DNA of 64,000 nucleotides from the NCBI RefSeq assembly GCF_049671645.1, contig NZ_JBATVG010000013.1:1-64000 (forward strand), read 5' to 3'. A program made the translations under genes and the position numbers. This document shows positions 52,836 to 60,615 of this stretch, piece by piece (position 1 is the first letter of the stretch; every line of letters starts with the position of its first letter). This DNA is from Castellaniella sp049671645. GTDB taxonomy: Bacteria > Pseudomonadota > Gammaproteobacteria > Burkholderiales > Burkholderiaceae_B. A model generated the notes under the pieces. The model made no database searches, had not been told where the DNA came from, and saw only the letters and a program-made list of their open reading frames with translations.

Positions 52836-53282
52836 GTGTTACTGCAAAAAGACTTCAATCCCGCCCTCAATACCGTCACGGCTTACGGGGAACACCACCT
52901 GGAGATCAATCGCGTCCGATTCGAGACCGCCGTCTGCTTCGGGCCGGAAGGCCCCGTGCGCCACGTCGAACTGAGGACCGTGGCGGATATCGACGCGGCC
53001 TTTCTGAAGGCCCTGATCGGTCTGGACCCCGCCCGCCGGAATCCAATGGACTTCCTGGACGATGCGCCATCCACACTGCCCGAAGGCGCCCCCGAGGTGC
53101 TGCTGATCGGCACCGGGACGCGACAGACGTTTCTCGCCCCCGAAACCACACGCCCCTTGCTGCAGCTGGGCATCGGCGTCGAAACCATGACCACCCAGGC
53201 CGCCGCCCGCACCTACAACATCCTCATGTCCGAGGAACGGCGCGTCCTGGCCCTGCTACTACCTGGAGATCCCCAAGAATGA
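52836..53282 (+). CDS. Mth938/NDUFAF3-like domain protein (DUF498)
   Basis: A 148-residue protein with the single alpha/beta Mth938-like domain; VLLIGTGTRQTFLAP near residues 88-102 and GIGVETMTTQAAARTYNIL near 112-130 are the diagnostic blocks. The human homologue NDUFAF3 assists complex I assembly; the bacterial role is not established. The GTG at 52836 is chosen because GGAG lies six bases before it and the family N-terminus LLQKDFNPALN follows. It overlaps bcp by four bases. Confidence 0.87.
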   Translation: MLLQKDFNPALNTVTAYGEHHLEINRVRFETAVCFGPEGPVRHVELRTVADIDAAFLKALIGLDPARRNPMDFLDDAPSTLPEGAPEVLLIGTGTRQTFLAPETTRPLLQLGIGVETMTTQAAARTYNILMSEERRVLALLLPGDPQE

Positions 53283-53749
53283 CATCCGTTGCCACCGGCC
53301 AGGCCCTGCCCGCCTTCCAGGCCAGTTCCACCCACGGCCCCGTCGATTCCAGCGCCTTGCAAGGCACGCCGTTCGTCCTCTACTTCTACCCCAAGGACAA
53401 CACCCCGGGATGCACCACCGAATCCCAGGATTTCCGCGACCTGCACGGGCAGTTCCAGGCCATCGGCTGCCAGATCTACGGCATTTCCCGCGACTCGCTG
53501 AAATCCCACGAGAATTTCACGGACAAGCAAAGCCTGCCCTTTCCGCTCATCTCCGATCCGGACGAGGCCCTGTGCGGCCTGTTCGCCGTCATGAAGCAGA
53601 AGAACATGTACGGCAAACAGGTGCGAGGCATCGACCGCAGCACCTTTCTGATCGACCGGCGCGGCGTCCTGATCCAGGAATGGCGCGGCGTCCGCGTCCC
53701 CGGCCACGCTGAAGAAGTTCTTCAGGCCGCCCGGAATCTGCTTGCCTAA
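53279..53749 (+). CDS. bcp: Thioredoxin-dependent thiol peroxidase (Bcp/PrxQ-type)
   Basis: A 156-residue cytoplasmic peroxiredoxin. The peroxidatic cysteine is Cys45 in NTPGCTTES. In E. coli Bcp a resolving cysteine follows five residues later; here that position is Gln50, so the enzyme must use another cysteine (candidates Cys64 and Cys98) or act as a 1-Cys type. The FYPKD motif before the active site and the DRSTFLIDRRG strand near the C-terminus are normal. Coupled to the upstream gene by ATGA. Confidence 0.93.
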   Translation: MTSVATGQALPAFQASSTHGPVDSSALQGTPFVLYFYPKDNTPGCTTESQDFRDLHGQFQAIGCQIYGISRDSLKSHENFTDKQSLPFPLISDPDEALCGLFAVMKQKNMYGKQVRGIDRSTFLIDRRGVLIQEWRGVRVPGHAEEVLQAARNLLA

Positions 53750-53768
53750 GCCCACCCCAGGAGCCTTC

Positions 53769-55565
53769 ATGCCCCTTCCCAAACCGCCGGCCCGACTCGG
53801 CGACACTGTGGAATCCAGTCCCGCCGTCAGCCAGCGGGCCATCTCCAGCGAATCCGCCGCGGCGTCCGCCATTGCGGGGCCTGGTGTTCCAGCGCCTGCC
53901 GCCCCTGCGGCATCCCGTTCCAAACGCCCGCTGGCGGCCATCCTGACAAAATCCGCTGCGCACGCGCCAGCCGCCGTCCCTGCCCCAGCCACCGTCCCCG
54001 CTCCAGCCGCCAGGACGGTTCCTGCCGCCAAGGCCGCGCCAGCCTCCCGCCAGCGCGACGCCGCCCCGGAGAACAAGGCCCGCGCGTCCACACAGCCCGA
54101 AACGGCCAAGGCGCCCAAGCCCGCGACTCCCGCCAAGACCCGATCCAAACGCCTGCCCACCGCCCAGCGCAAGCTGTTCGTGCTGGATACCAACGTATTG
54201 CTGCACGACCCCTCCTCGCTGTTCCGCTTCGCCGAACACGACGTGTTCCTGCCCATGATCGTGCTCGAAGAGCTCGATCACCAGAAAAAAGGCATGTCCG
54301 AGGTCGCGCGCAATGCCCGCCAGGTCAGCCGAGCGCTGGACGAGCTCATCACCACGGGCGATCTCAACAAGGGCATCCCGCTGGATGCGTCCGGCAACAA
54401 GGACGCCCTGGGCTCGCTGTACTTCCAGACCCGTCCCACGGAAACCCGCCTGCCAATCGAACTGCCCATGGGCAAGGCGGACAACGTCATCCTCAGCATC
54501 GTCCACGGCCTGCGCCAGGAATCGCCCAAGCGCGAAATCGTGCTGGTGTCCAAGGACATCAACATGCGCCTGAAGGCGCGCGCCCTGAACCTGCCGGCCG
54601 AAGACTACCTGAACGACCATGTGCTGGACGATTCGGACCTGCTGTACGATGGCATCATGCCCTTGCCGGAAAATTTCTGGATCAAGCATGGCAAGGACAT
54701 CGAATCCTGGCAACAGAACGGCCTGACCTGGTATCGCGTGCGCGGCCCCCTGTGCAGCCAGTTCAGCGTCAACGAATTCGTCTACTACGATGGCGACATG
54801 CCGCTGTCCGCCCAGGTGCGCGAAGTCACCGGCAAAAGCGCCGTGCTGGCCACCCTGCGCGACTTCAGCCACGCCAAGAACAGCGTCTGGGGCATCACGG
54901 CGCGCAACCGTGAACAGAATTTCGCCCTGAACCTGCTGATGAACCCGGACATCGATTTCGTCTCGCTGCTGGGCCAGGCAGGCACGGGCAAGACGCTGCT
55001 GACGCTGGCCAGCGCCCTGGCGCAGACCTTCGAAACCAAGCGCTACACGGAAATCATCATCACCCGCGCCACGGTGCCTGTGGGCGACGACATCGGTTTC
55101 CTGCCCGGCACCGAGGAAGAAAAAATGCTGCCCTGGATGGGCGCGCTGGAAGACAATCTGGAAGTCCTGCACCAGGGGTCGGGCGGCGCGATCAGCACCA
55201 GCGGCAATGGCAACGGCCAGGACTGGAACAAGACCCCGGCCATGGACCTGATCCGCTCGCGCATCAAGGTCAAATCCATGAACTTCATGCGCGGTCGCAC
55301 CTTCCTGAACAAGTTCCTGATCATCGACGAAGCCCAGAACCTGACGCCCAAGCAGATGAAGACGCTGATCACGCGGGCAGGCCCGGGCACCAAGATCGTC
55401 TGCCTGGGCAATATCGCGCAGATCGACACGCCCTACCTGACCGAAGGCAGCTCCGGTCTGACCTACGTGGTGGATCGTTTCAAGGGCTGGCTGCACGCCG
55501 GGCACATCACCTTGCAACGCGGTGAACGCTCGCGTCTGGCCGACTATGCCAGCGACGCCCTCTGA
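53769..55565 (+). CDS. PIN-domain PhoH-like ATPase
   Basis: A 598-residue protein with three parts: an Ala/Pro/Lys-rich low-complexity N-terminus (about residues 1-135); a PIN nuclease domain beginning at FVLDTNVLL (acidic residues Asp140 and following); and a PhoH P-loop ATPase domain with Walker A GQAGTGKTLL near 400 and IIDEAQNLTPKQMKT as Walker B. PIN-PhoH proteins (PhoH2 type) are RNA helicase/nucleases, some coupled to antitoxin genes. GGAG precedes the ATG at 53769. The disordered start is longer than I would expect. Confidence 0.92.
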   Translation: MPLPKPPARLGDTVESSPAVSQRAISSESAAASAIAGPGVPAPAAPAASRSKRPLAAILTKSAAHAPAAVPAPATVPAPAARTVPAAKAAPASRQRDAAPENKARASTQPETAKAPKPATPAKTRSKRLPTAQRKLFVLDTNVLLHDPSSLFRFAEHDVFLPMIVLEELDHQKKGMSEVARNARQVSRALDELITTGDLNKGIPLDASGNKDALGSLYFQTRPTETRLPIELPMGKADNVILSIVHGLRQESPKREIVLVSKDINMRLKARALNLPAEDYLNDHVLDDSDLLYDGIMPLPENFWIKHGKDIESWQQNGLTWYRVRGPLCSQFSVNEFVYYDGDMPLSAQVREVTGKSAVLATLRDFSHAKNSVWGITARNREQNFALNLLMNPDIDFVSLLGQAGTGKTLLTLASALAQTFETKRYTEIIITRATVPVGDDIGFLPGTEEEKMLPWMGALEDNLEVLHQGSGGAISTSGNGNGQDWNKTPAMDLIRSRIKVKSMNFMRGRTFLNKFLIIDEAQNLTPKQMKTLITRAGPGTKIVCLGNIAQIDTPYLTEGSSGLTYVVDRFKGWLHAGHITLQRGERSRLADYASDAL

Positions 55566-55566
55566 C

Positions 55567-56565
55567 GTGAACGGTCCCGCGCGCGCGCCGCTGCCCCTGG
55601 CCTTCACGCTGGGGGATGCGGCAGGCATCGGCCCGGAACTGATCGCGCGCCTGTTTGCCGAAGGCCTGCCCCACCCGGCGGTAGTCTACGGCGACGCCGG
55701 CGTGCTGGCCCGCACCTGCCAGGCCCTGGGGCTGGACCTGCAGGTCCAATCGCTGGATCGCCCCGGCGCGGGGACGACGGGCGGCGTCATCGGCGTATTG
55801 AACCGCTGGCAGGCCCTGCCGGTCGACCTGCCCGTCGGGCGCCTGGATGCCCGCGCGGGGCGCGGGGCCTACGAATACCTGTGCCACGCCATCGACGACG
55901 CGCAGGCGGGGCTTCTGCGGGCGCTGGTGACGGCCCCGCTGCACAAAGGCGCCATGCACGCCGGCGGCATCGATTTTCCCGGCCACACCGAGATCCTGGC
56001 GGTCCGCACCGGCACGGCGGATTACGCCATGATGCTGGCCAACGAGGAACTGCGGGTGCTGCTGGTGACGATCCACATCGCCCTGGCCGATGTACCCGCC
56101 GCGCTCAGCCAGGCCGCCGAGATCCGCGCCATCCGCCTGGCGCAGCGCGCCTGCCTGCAAGCCGGCATCGCCCGTCCCCGGATCGCAGTGGCGGGGCTCA
56201 ATCCGCACGCCGGCGAAGGCGGCGTCTTCGGTAACGAGGAAGCACTGCACATCGCGCCCGCCATTGCCCAGGCCCGGGCCGAAGGCCTGGACGTCTCCGG
56301 CCCCTGGCCGGGGGATACCATCTTCATGCGCGCCCGTCAGGGCGAATTCGATGTCGTCGTGGCCCAGTATCACGACCAGGGGCTGATTCCCGTGAAATAC
56401 CTGGGTCTGGACGAGGGCGTCAACATCACCGTCGGCTTGCCCTTCGTGCGCACCAGCGTGGACCACGGCACGGCCTTCGACATCGCCGGCAAGGGGCTGG
56501 CCGACCCGGCATCGCTGCGGGCCGCCCTGCGCATGGCGCTGCGCATGAGCGCCCACGACCTGTAA
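55567..56565 (+). CDS. pdxA: 4-hydroxythreonine-4-phosphate dehydrogenase
   Basis: Pyridoxal-phosphate biosynthesis enzyme of 332 residues with this start. The family entry motif is TLGDAAGIGPEL (usual form GEPAGIGPE), and metal-ligand histidines lie in the TAPLHKGAMHAGGIDFPGHTE and YHDQGLIPVKYLG blocks. The start is uncertain: GTG at 55567 lies just after the PhoH stop, while an in-frame ATG at 55546 overlaps PhoH by 20 bases; neither has a good ribosome-binding site. PLP from this route serves alr, thrC and alaC nearby. Confidence 0.93.
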   Translation: MNGPARAPLPLAFTLGDAAGIGPELIARLFAEGLPHPAVVYGDAGVLARTCQALGLDLQVQSLDRPGAGTTGGVIGVLNRWQALPVDLPVGRLDARAGRGAYEYLCHAIDDAQAGLLRALVTAPLHKGAMHAGGIDFPGHTEILAVRTGTADYAMMLANEELRVLLVTIHIALADVPAALSQAAEIRAIRLAQRACLQAGIARPRIAVAGLNPHAGEGGVFGNEEALHIAPAIAQARAEGLDVSGPWPGDTIFMRARQGEFDVVVAQYHDQGLIPVKYLGLDEGVNITVGLPFVRTSVDHGTAFDIAGKGLADPASLRAALRMALRMSAHDL

Positions 56566-56636
56566 TGTAAGCACACAGCCCGACAGACGCCGGACCTGGA
56601 AACGCGGCCCGCATGAGCGGCAGGCCGTCGTGGCGA

Positions 56637-58007
56637 TCAGAAACCCGGCGCTGCCGAGAAATTCAGGAATCGCGTGCTGGCGCCCTGGAAGGTCAGGCGC
56701 ACGGTGCCGATGGGGCCGTTACGCTGCTTGCCGATGATGATTTCCGCCGTGCCTTTATCGGGCGAGTCGGGGTTGTAGACCTCGTCGCGATAGATGAAGA
56801 TGATCACGTCGGCGTCCTGCTCGATGGCGCCCGATTCGCGCAGATCGCTCATGACCGGGCGCTTGTTGGGGCGCTGTTCCAGGCTGCGGTTCAACTGCGA
56901 CAAGGCGACCAGCGGGCAATTCAGTTCCTTGGCCAGGCTTTTCAGCGAACGGCTGATCTCGGAAATTTCCGTTGCCCGGTTTTCCCCGCCGCTGCCCGAC
57001 ATCAGCTGGATATAGTCGATGATGATCATCCCCAGCTGGCCACACTGGCGCGACAGGCGCCGGGCGCGCGCGCGGACCTCCATGGACGTCAGCGCCGGGG
57101 TTTCATCGATGTAGATCTGCGCCTGTTCGACTTTCTGCACCGCATGGGTCAGGCGCGGCCAGTCGTCCTGGTTCAGCTTGCCGGTGCGCATGCGGTGCTG
57201 ATCCAGCATACCCACGGAACCGATCATGCGCATGGCCAGCTGCACGGCCCCCATTTCCATCGAAAACACCGCCACCGGCAAGCCCTGTTCGATCGCCACG
57301 TGCTCGCCGATGTTCATGGAAAACGAGGTCTTCCCCATGGACGGACGCCCCGCCACGATCACCAGGTCGCCCGGCTGCAGGCCCGAGGTCATGCGGTCCA
57401 GGTCTTCGAAGCCCGTGGGCACCCCGGTGACGTCGGAATCGCCCTCGCGGTGATAGAGCTCATCGATACGTTCCACCACCTGGGCCAGCAGGGGTCGGAT
57501 TTCCTGGAACCCCGCCATGCCCCGGGCGCCTTCCTGGGCGATCTGGAACACCCGGGACTCGGCTTCGTCGAGGATCTGGCGGGCTTCCTTGCCCTGCGGA
57601 TTGAAGGCGGCGGCGGAAATCTCGTCGGCGATCGATACCAGCTTGCGCAGCATGGAGCGCTCGCGCACGATCTCGGCATAGCGGCGGATATTGGCGGCCG
57701 AGGGCGTGTTGTGCGCCAGGGCGTTCAGGTACGGCAGCCCGCCGGTGTCATCGGTCTTGCCCGCGGTCGCCAGGGATTCGTGCACAGTGATCACGTCGGC
57801 CGGGCGGGCCAGGCCCACCAGGCGGGTGATGTGCTGCCAGATCAGGCGGTGATCGAAACGGTAGAAGTCGTCTTCGGTCAGGACGTCGGCCACGCGATCA
57901 AACGCGGCATTGTCCAGCAGCAGCCCACCCAGCACCGATTGCTCGGCCTCGATGGAATGCGGCGGCACTCGCAGATAGTCCAGTTGGGTATCGTTTTCGA
58001 TTTCCAC
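56637..58007 (-). CDS. dnaB: Replicative DNA helicase DnaB
   Basis: Hexameric 5'-3' helicase at the fork, 456 residues. The N-terminal collar domain (PPHSIEAEQSVLGGLLLD near residues 15-32) is followed by a linker and the RecA-like core with Walker A GRPSMGKT at 220-227 and the IIIDYIQLM Walker B strand. It follows the rplI operon on the same strand but after a strong terminator, so it is likely transcribed on its own. Convergent with pdxA. Confidence 0.96.
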   Translation of the reverse strand: MEIENDTQLDYLRVPPHSIEAEQSVLGGLLLDNAAFDRVADVLTEDDFYRFDHRLIWQHITRLVGLARPADVITVHESLATAGKTDDTGGLPYLNALAHNTPSAANIRRYAEIVRERSMLRKLVSIADEISAAAFNPQGKEARQILDEAESRVFQIAQEGARGMAGFQEIRPLLAQVVERIDELYHREGDSDVTGVPTGFEDLDRMTSGLQPGDLVIVAGRPSMGKTSFSMNIGEHVAIEQGLPVAVFSMEMGAVQLAMRMIGSVGMLDQHRMRTGKLNQDDWPRLTHAVQKVEQAQIYIDETPALTSMEVRARARRLSRQCGQLGMIIIDYIQLMSGSGGENRATEISEISRSLKSLAKELNCPLVALSQLNRSLEQRPNKRPVMSDLRESGAIEQDADVIIFIYRDEVYNPDSPDKGTAEIIIGKQRNGPIGTVRLTFQGASTRFLNFSAAPGF

Positions 58008-58113
58008 CGTCAGTCCCTAAACTTATCCAATGAAAAAGGCCCCCACGCTGCACAGGCTGACGCCTGCTTGCTGCCCCCAGGGGGGCATTTTTGTCTTGGG
58101 ACGGCCCGGCGAC

Positions 58114-58142
58114 AAAAAAGGCCGGCATGGAGCCGGCCTTTT
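58114..58142 (-). terminator. Intrinsic terminator of the rpsF-priB-rpsR-rplI operon
   Basis: A stem GGCCGGC/GCCGGCC (58120-58126 and 58132-58138) with a 5-base loop is flanked by A6 on the left and T4 on the right. In the minus-strand transcript the hairpin is followed by six U residues, the expected orientation to stop transcription after rplI and before dnaB. It could also work on the plus strand. Confidence 0.8.
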
Positions 58143-58198
58143 GAAGCTACCCTGCCATTCCTACTGGGAGAAATGTAGCACGGTACTGCGCGCGGTGA

Positions 58199-58654
58199 TT
58201 ACGCCATCTCGCCCTGAACAGTCAGGGTGATGTCGGCCACCACGTCGGCGTGCAGGGCCACCTGCAGCGGGAATTCACCCACAGCCTTGATGGCGCCGTC
58301 CGGCATGCGGACCTGGCCCTTGTGCACGTCGGGGAAACCGGCCTTTTGCAGGGCGGCGGCGACGTCCATGTTGGTGACGGAACCGAACAGGCGGCCATCG
58401 ACACCGGCCTTCTGGCTGATGACGAAGGCGAAGCCGTGCAGCTTTTCCGACATGGCCTGGGCGGCAGCCAGCTTTTCAGCCTGGTGCTTTTCCAGTTCGG
58501 CGCGGCGGGCCTCGAATTCCTTCAGGGCGGCGTCGGTGGCGCGACGGGCGATCTTCTGGGGAATCAGGAAGTTGCGGGCGTAGCCATCGCGCACACGCAC
58601 CACATCACCCAGGTTCCCGAGATTGACGACTTTTTCAAGCAGAATGACTTGCAT
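58199..58654 (-). CDS. rplI: 50S ribosomal protein L9
   Basis: A 151-residue ribosomal protein binding 23S rRNA near the L1 stalk. The N-terminal domain MQVILLEKVVNLGNLGDVVRVRDGYARNFLIP (written here as the L9 signature region) is intact, followed by the long central helix and the C-terminal domain. Last gene of the rpsF operon; it starts 15 bp after rpsR. Confidence 0.98.
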   Translation of the reverse strand: MQVILLEKVVNLGNLGDVVRVRDGYARNFLIPQKIARRATDAALKEFEARRAELEKHQAEKLAAAQAMSEKLHGFAFVISQKAGVDGRLFGSVTNMDVAAALQKAGFPDVHKGQVRMPDGAIKAVGEFPLQVALHADVVADITLTVQGEMA

Positions 58655-58669
58655 GACGGGGACCTCGGT

Positions 58670-58942
58670 TTAGTTATGGTTGTCGGTGTACGGCAACAGG
58701 GCCAGGAAACGGGCGCGCTTGATGGCGGTGTCCAGCTGGCGCTGATAATGCGCCTTGGTGCCGGTCAGGCGGGCCGGGATGATCTTGCCGTTTTCCTGGA
58801 TGAAATCGCGCAGGGTGTCCAGGTCCTTGTAGTCGATTTCCTCGACCTTGGCGACCGTGAAGCGGCAGAACTTGCGGCGCTTGAACAGCGGATTCTGTTG
58901 CCCGAATTTGCGTTTTTCTTTCGACTTTTTGAAATAAGCCAT
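58670..58942 (-). CDS. rpsR: 30S ribosomal protein S18
   Basis: A 90-residue protein that pairs with S6 on the 30S platform. The NPLFKRRKFCRFTVAKVEEIDYKD segment and the LTGTKAHYQRQL RNA-binding block are conserved. In the usual place between priB and rplI. Confidence 0.97.
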   Translation of the reverse strand: MAYFKKSKEKRKFGQQNPLFKRRKFCRFTVAKVEEIDYKDLDTLRDFIQENGKIIPARLTGTKAHYQRQLDTAIKRARFLALLPYTDNHN

Positions 58943-58988
58943 GATGTTTGCCTTTGTCTGGTTCCGGGGCTCGCCCCGGAGGGTTCAT

Positions 58989-59282
58989 TCAATGTGCCTG
59001 CACAAGCTGCTGGATATGCAATACCAGCCGATCCGATCCTTGTCGCTGCGGCGCCAGGAATCCGATGATCCGCACCTGGCTGCCCGCGGGGGCCTTGGCC
59101 AAGGTCAGAGCAACGTCTCCCAGAGCCACCGCCTTGAATTCCATGGAAATCTGGCGGGGAAGGCCGGCTTCGAGGACCTGGGATTCATGAGCCATCTGCA
59201 ACTGCAACACGGGCAGACCTGCCGGTGTGTGGCGCAAAGGCGGAATCTCGATCAATGTCGCAGCCAGCTCGACTCGGTTCAC
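58989..59282 (-). CDS. priB: Primosomal replication protein N (PriB)
   Basis: A 97-residue OB-fold single-stranded-DNA-binding protein for PriA-dependent replication restart. The pattern NRVELAATLIE...RHTPAGLPVLQLQMAHES is characteristic of PriB, a paralogue of SSB. It lies 19 bp after rpsF, its conserved place in beta- and gammaproteobacteria. Confidence 0.95.
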   Translation of the reverse strand: MNRVELAATLIEIPPLRHTPAGLPVLQLQMAHESQVLEAGLPRQISMEFKAVALGDVALTLAKAPAGSQVRIIGFLAPQRQGSDRLVLHIQQLVQAH

Positions 59283-59301
59283 GGATCTCGCGAGTGCCGG
59301 A

Positions 59302-59670
59302 TCAGGAGTTCGACGTCTCGGCGCTGGAAGCCTTGCGGGCTTCTTCGCGTTCGACCGATTTCATCATGATCGACGGCTCGGTGTGAGCATGCTTGGTCTT
59401 GATGAACAGGTGACGCAGGATGGCGTCGTTGTAGCGGAACGAGTGTTCCAGTTCGTCCAGGGCGGTCTGGCCGCACTCGATGTTGAAGCACACGTAGTGA
59501 GCCTTGACGAGCTTCTGGATCGGGTAGGCCAGCTGGCGGCGGCCCCAGTCTTCGACACGGTGGATCTGGCCGCCGTTGGTCGTGACCATGGTCTGGTAAC
59601 GCTCGATCATGGCGGGCACTTGCTCGCTTTGATCGGGGTGCACAATAAACACTACTTCGTAGTGACGCAT
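59302..59670 (-). CDS. rpsF: 30S ribosomal protein S6
   Basis: A 122-residue ribosomal protein. MRHYEVVFIVHPDQSEQVP start, the GGQIHRVEDWGRRQLAYPI strand and the LIKTKH-like end of the core are all family features. The C-terminal tail after about residue 100 is short and charged, as in relatives that are glutamylated, though no glutamate run is present. AGGAG lies before the ATG. First gene of the operon, behind a promoter and a structured leader. Confidence 0.97.
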   Translation of the reverse strand: MRHYEVVFIVHPDQSEQVPAMIERYQTMVTTNGGQIHRVEDWGRRQLAYPIQKLVKAHYVCFNIECGQTALDELEHSFRYNDAILRHLFIKTKHAHTEPSIMMKSVEREEARKASSAETSNS

Positions 59671-59706
59671 GAATGACTCCTTGTGGATATCTGCGATGTT
59701 GACAGA

Positions 59707-59729
59707 CAGCCCGCCGGCACTGATGGCTG
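59707..59729 (-). promoter_or_regulatory. Candidate S6:S18-binding leader hairpin
   Basis: In the minus-strand rpsF leader, CAGCC (59725-59729) pairs with GGCTG (59707-59711) around a 13-base loop that contains a CCG triplet. Bacterial rpsF leaders commonly carry a structure with an exposed CCG that the S6:S18 complex binds to repress translation. The match here is by eye only. Confidence 0.35.
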
Positions 59730-59779
59730 GCCCGTTTTAATGGGCAAACAAGCAGGAACGGTCGAGCAAGTAACCCGGC

Positions 59780-59785
59780 ATTCTA
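59780..59785 (-). promoter_or_regulatory. Putative -10 element of the rpsF operon
   Basis: TAGAAT (read on the minus strand) in a TGTTAGAATG context lies about 110 bp before the rpsF start, giving a leader of roughly 100 nt. The -35 region overlaps the end of folE2 and is weak. Confidence 0.5.
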
Positions 59786-59805
59786 ACACACCCGCGCAGC
59801 CGTCG

Positions 59806-60615
59806 CTAACGACTGCGCACCACCGCATACGCGGAGTGGTTGTGGATGGACTCGAAATTTTCGGCCTCGACCTCGTAGGCGTTCACGCCGGGCAGGCGCT
59901 GCAGCATGACCGCCACGTCGCGCACCAGGTCTTCCACGAATTTCGGGTTTTCATAGGCGCGCTCGGTGACGAATTTCTCGTCGGCGCGTTTCAGCAGCCC
60001 CCACAGTTCGGACGAGGCCTGGGCCTCGATGCGCGCGATCAGATCGTCCAGGGCCGGGGCCTGATCCGCCGCGCATTCCAGGTGCACGGTGACGTGCGAA
60101 CGCTGGTTATGCGCGCCGTATTCGGAAATGGCCTTCGAGCATGGGCACAGGCTGGTCACCGGCACCTGCACCCGCAGGGCGAAGGCGGGGGCCTGGCCCC
60201 GGCGGGCCCGCACCGTCCAGCCGACCTGATAGTCCATCAGGCTGCGCACTGCGGACACGGGCGCGGTCTTTTCGACGAAATAGGGAAAGCGGGCGGTGAC
60301 ATCGCCCGCATCCGCCTGCAGCAGGTCCAGCATGGACTGGGTCATGGCGCACAAGGCTGCGGGCGTCATCGGCTGGCTGCGATGCGCTTCCAGCAATGCG
60401 ATGAACCGCGACATGTGGGTGCCTTTTTCTTCCGGCGACAGCGCCACGGTCATTTCCCAGTCGGCGATGGTGGCCTGCGGCTGGGCGGCGGTCGCCACCA
60501 GCAGCGGGTGGCGCACTCCCCGCACACCGACCCGTTGAATGGCGATGTGCCGGGTATCGGCGCTGCTTTGCACGTCCGGCATGACGATGGCCGCCGGATC
60601 CAGCAAGGTGTTCAT
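59806..60615 (-). CDS. folE2: GTP cyclohydrolase FolE2 (type IB)
   Basis: First step of folate synthesis, GTP to dihydroneopterin triphosphate, by the metal-flexible GCYH-IB family. The 269-residue protein has the catalytic cysteine region VTSLCPCSKAISEYGAHNQR near residues 145-164. It overlaps the dxs stop/start by four bases (ATGA), linking it to the isoprenoid operon. In some bacteria FolE2 replaces zinc-dependent FolE under zinc shortage; whether FolE is also present here is not visible. Confidence 0.95.
   Translation of the reverse strand: MNTLLDPAAIVMPDVQSSADTRHIAIQRVGVRGVRHPLLVATAAQPQATIADWEMTVALSPEEKGTHMSRFIALLEAHRSQPMTPAALCAMTQSMLDLLQADAGDVTARFPYFVEKTAPVSAVRSLMDYQVGWTVRARRGQAPAFALRVQVPVTSLCPCSKAISEYGAHNQRSHVTVHLECAADQAPALDDLIARIEAQASSELWGLLKRADEKFVTERAYENPKFVEDLVRDVAVMLQRLPGVNAYEVEAENFESIHNHSAYAVVRSR

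Noticed and set aside
51480..52879. Extended alaC frame upstream of 52663
   Set aside because: The extra 72 residues read through the intergenic gap, have no family similarity, and the ATG at 52663 has a good ribosome-binding site.
58072..58092. TGCCCCC/GGGGGCA hairpin followed by T5 on the plus strand
   Set aside because: The loop is too tight for the full stem and no plus-strand gene ends nearby, so a terminator role is not supported.
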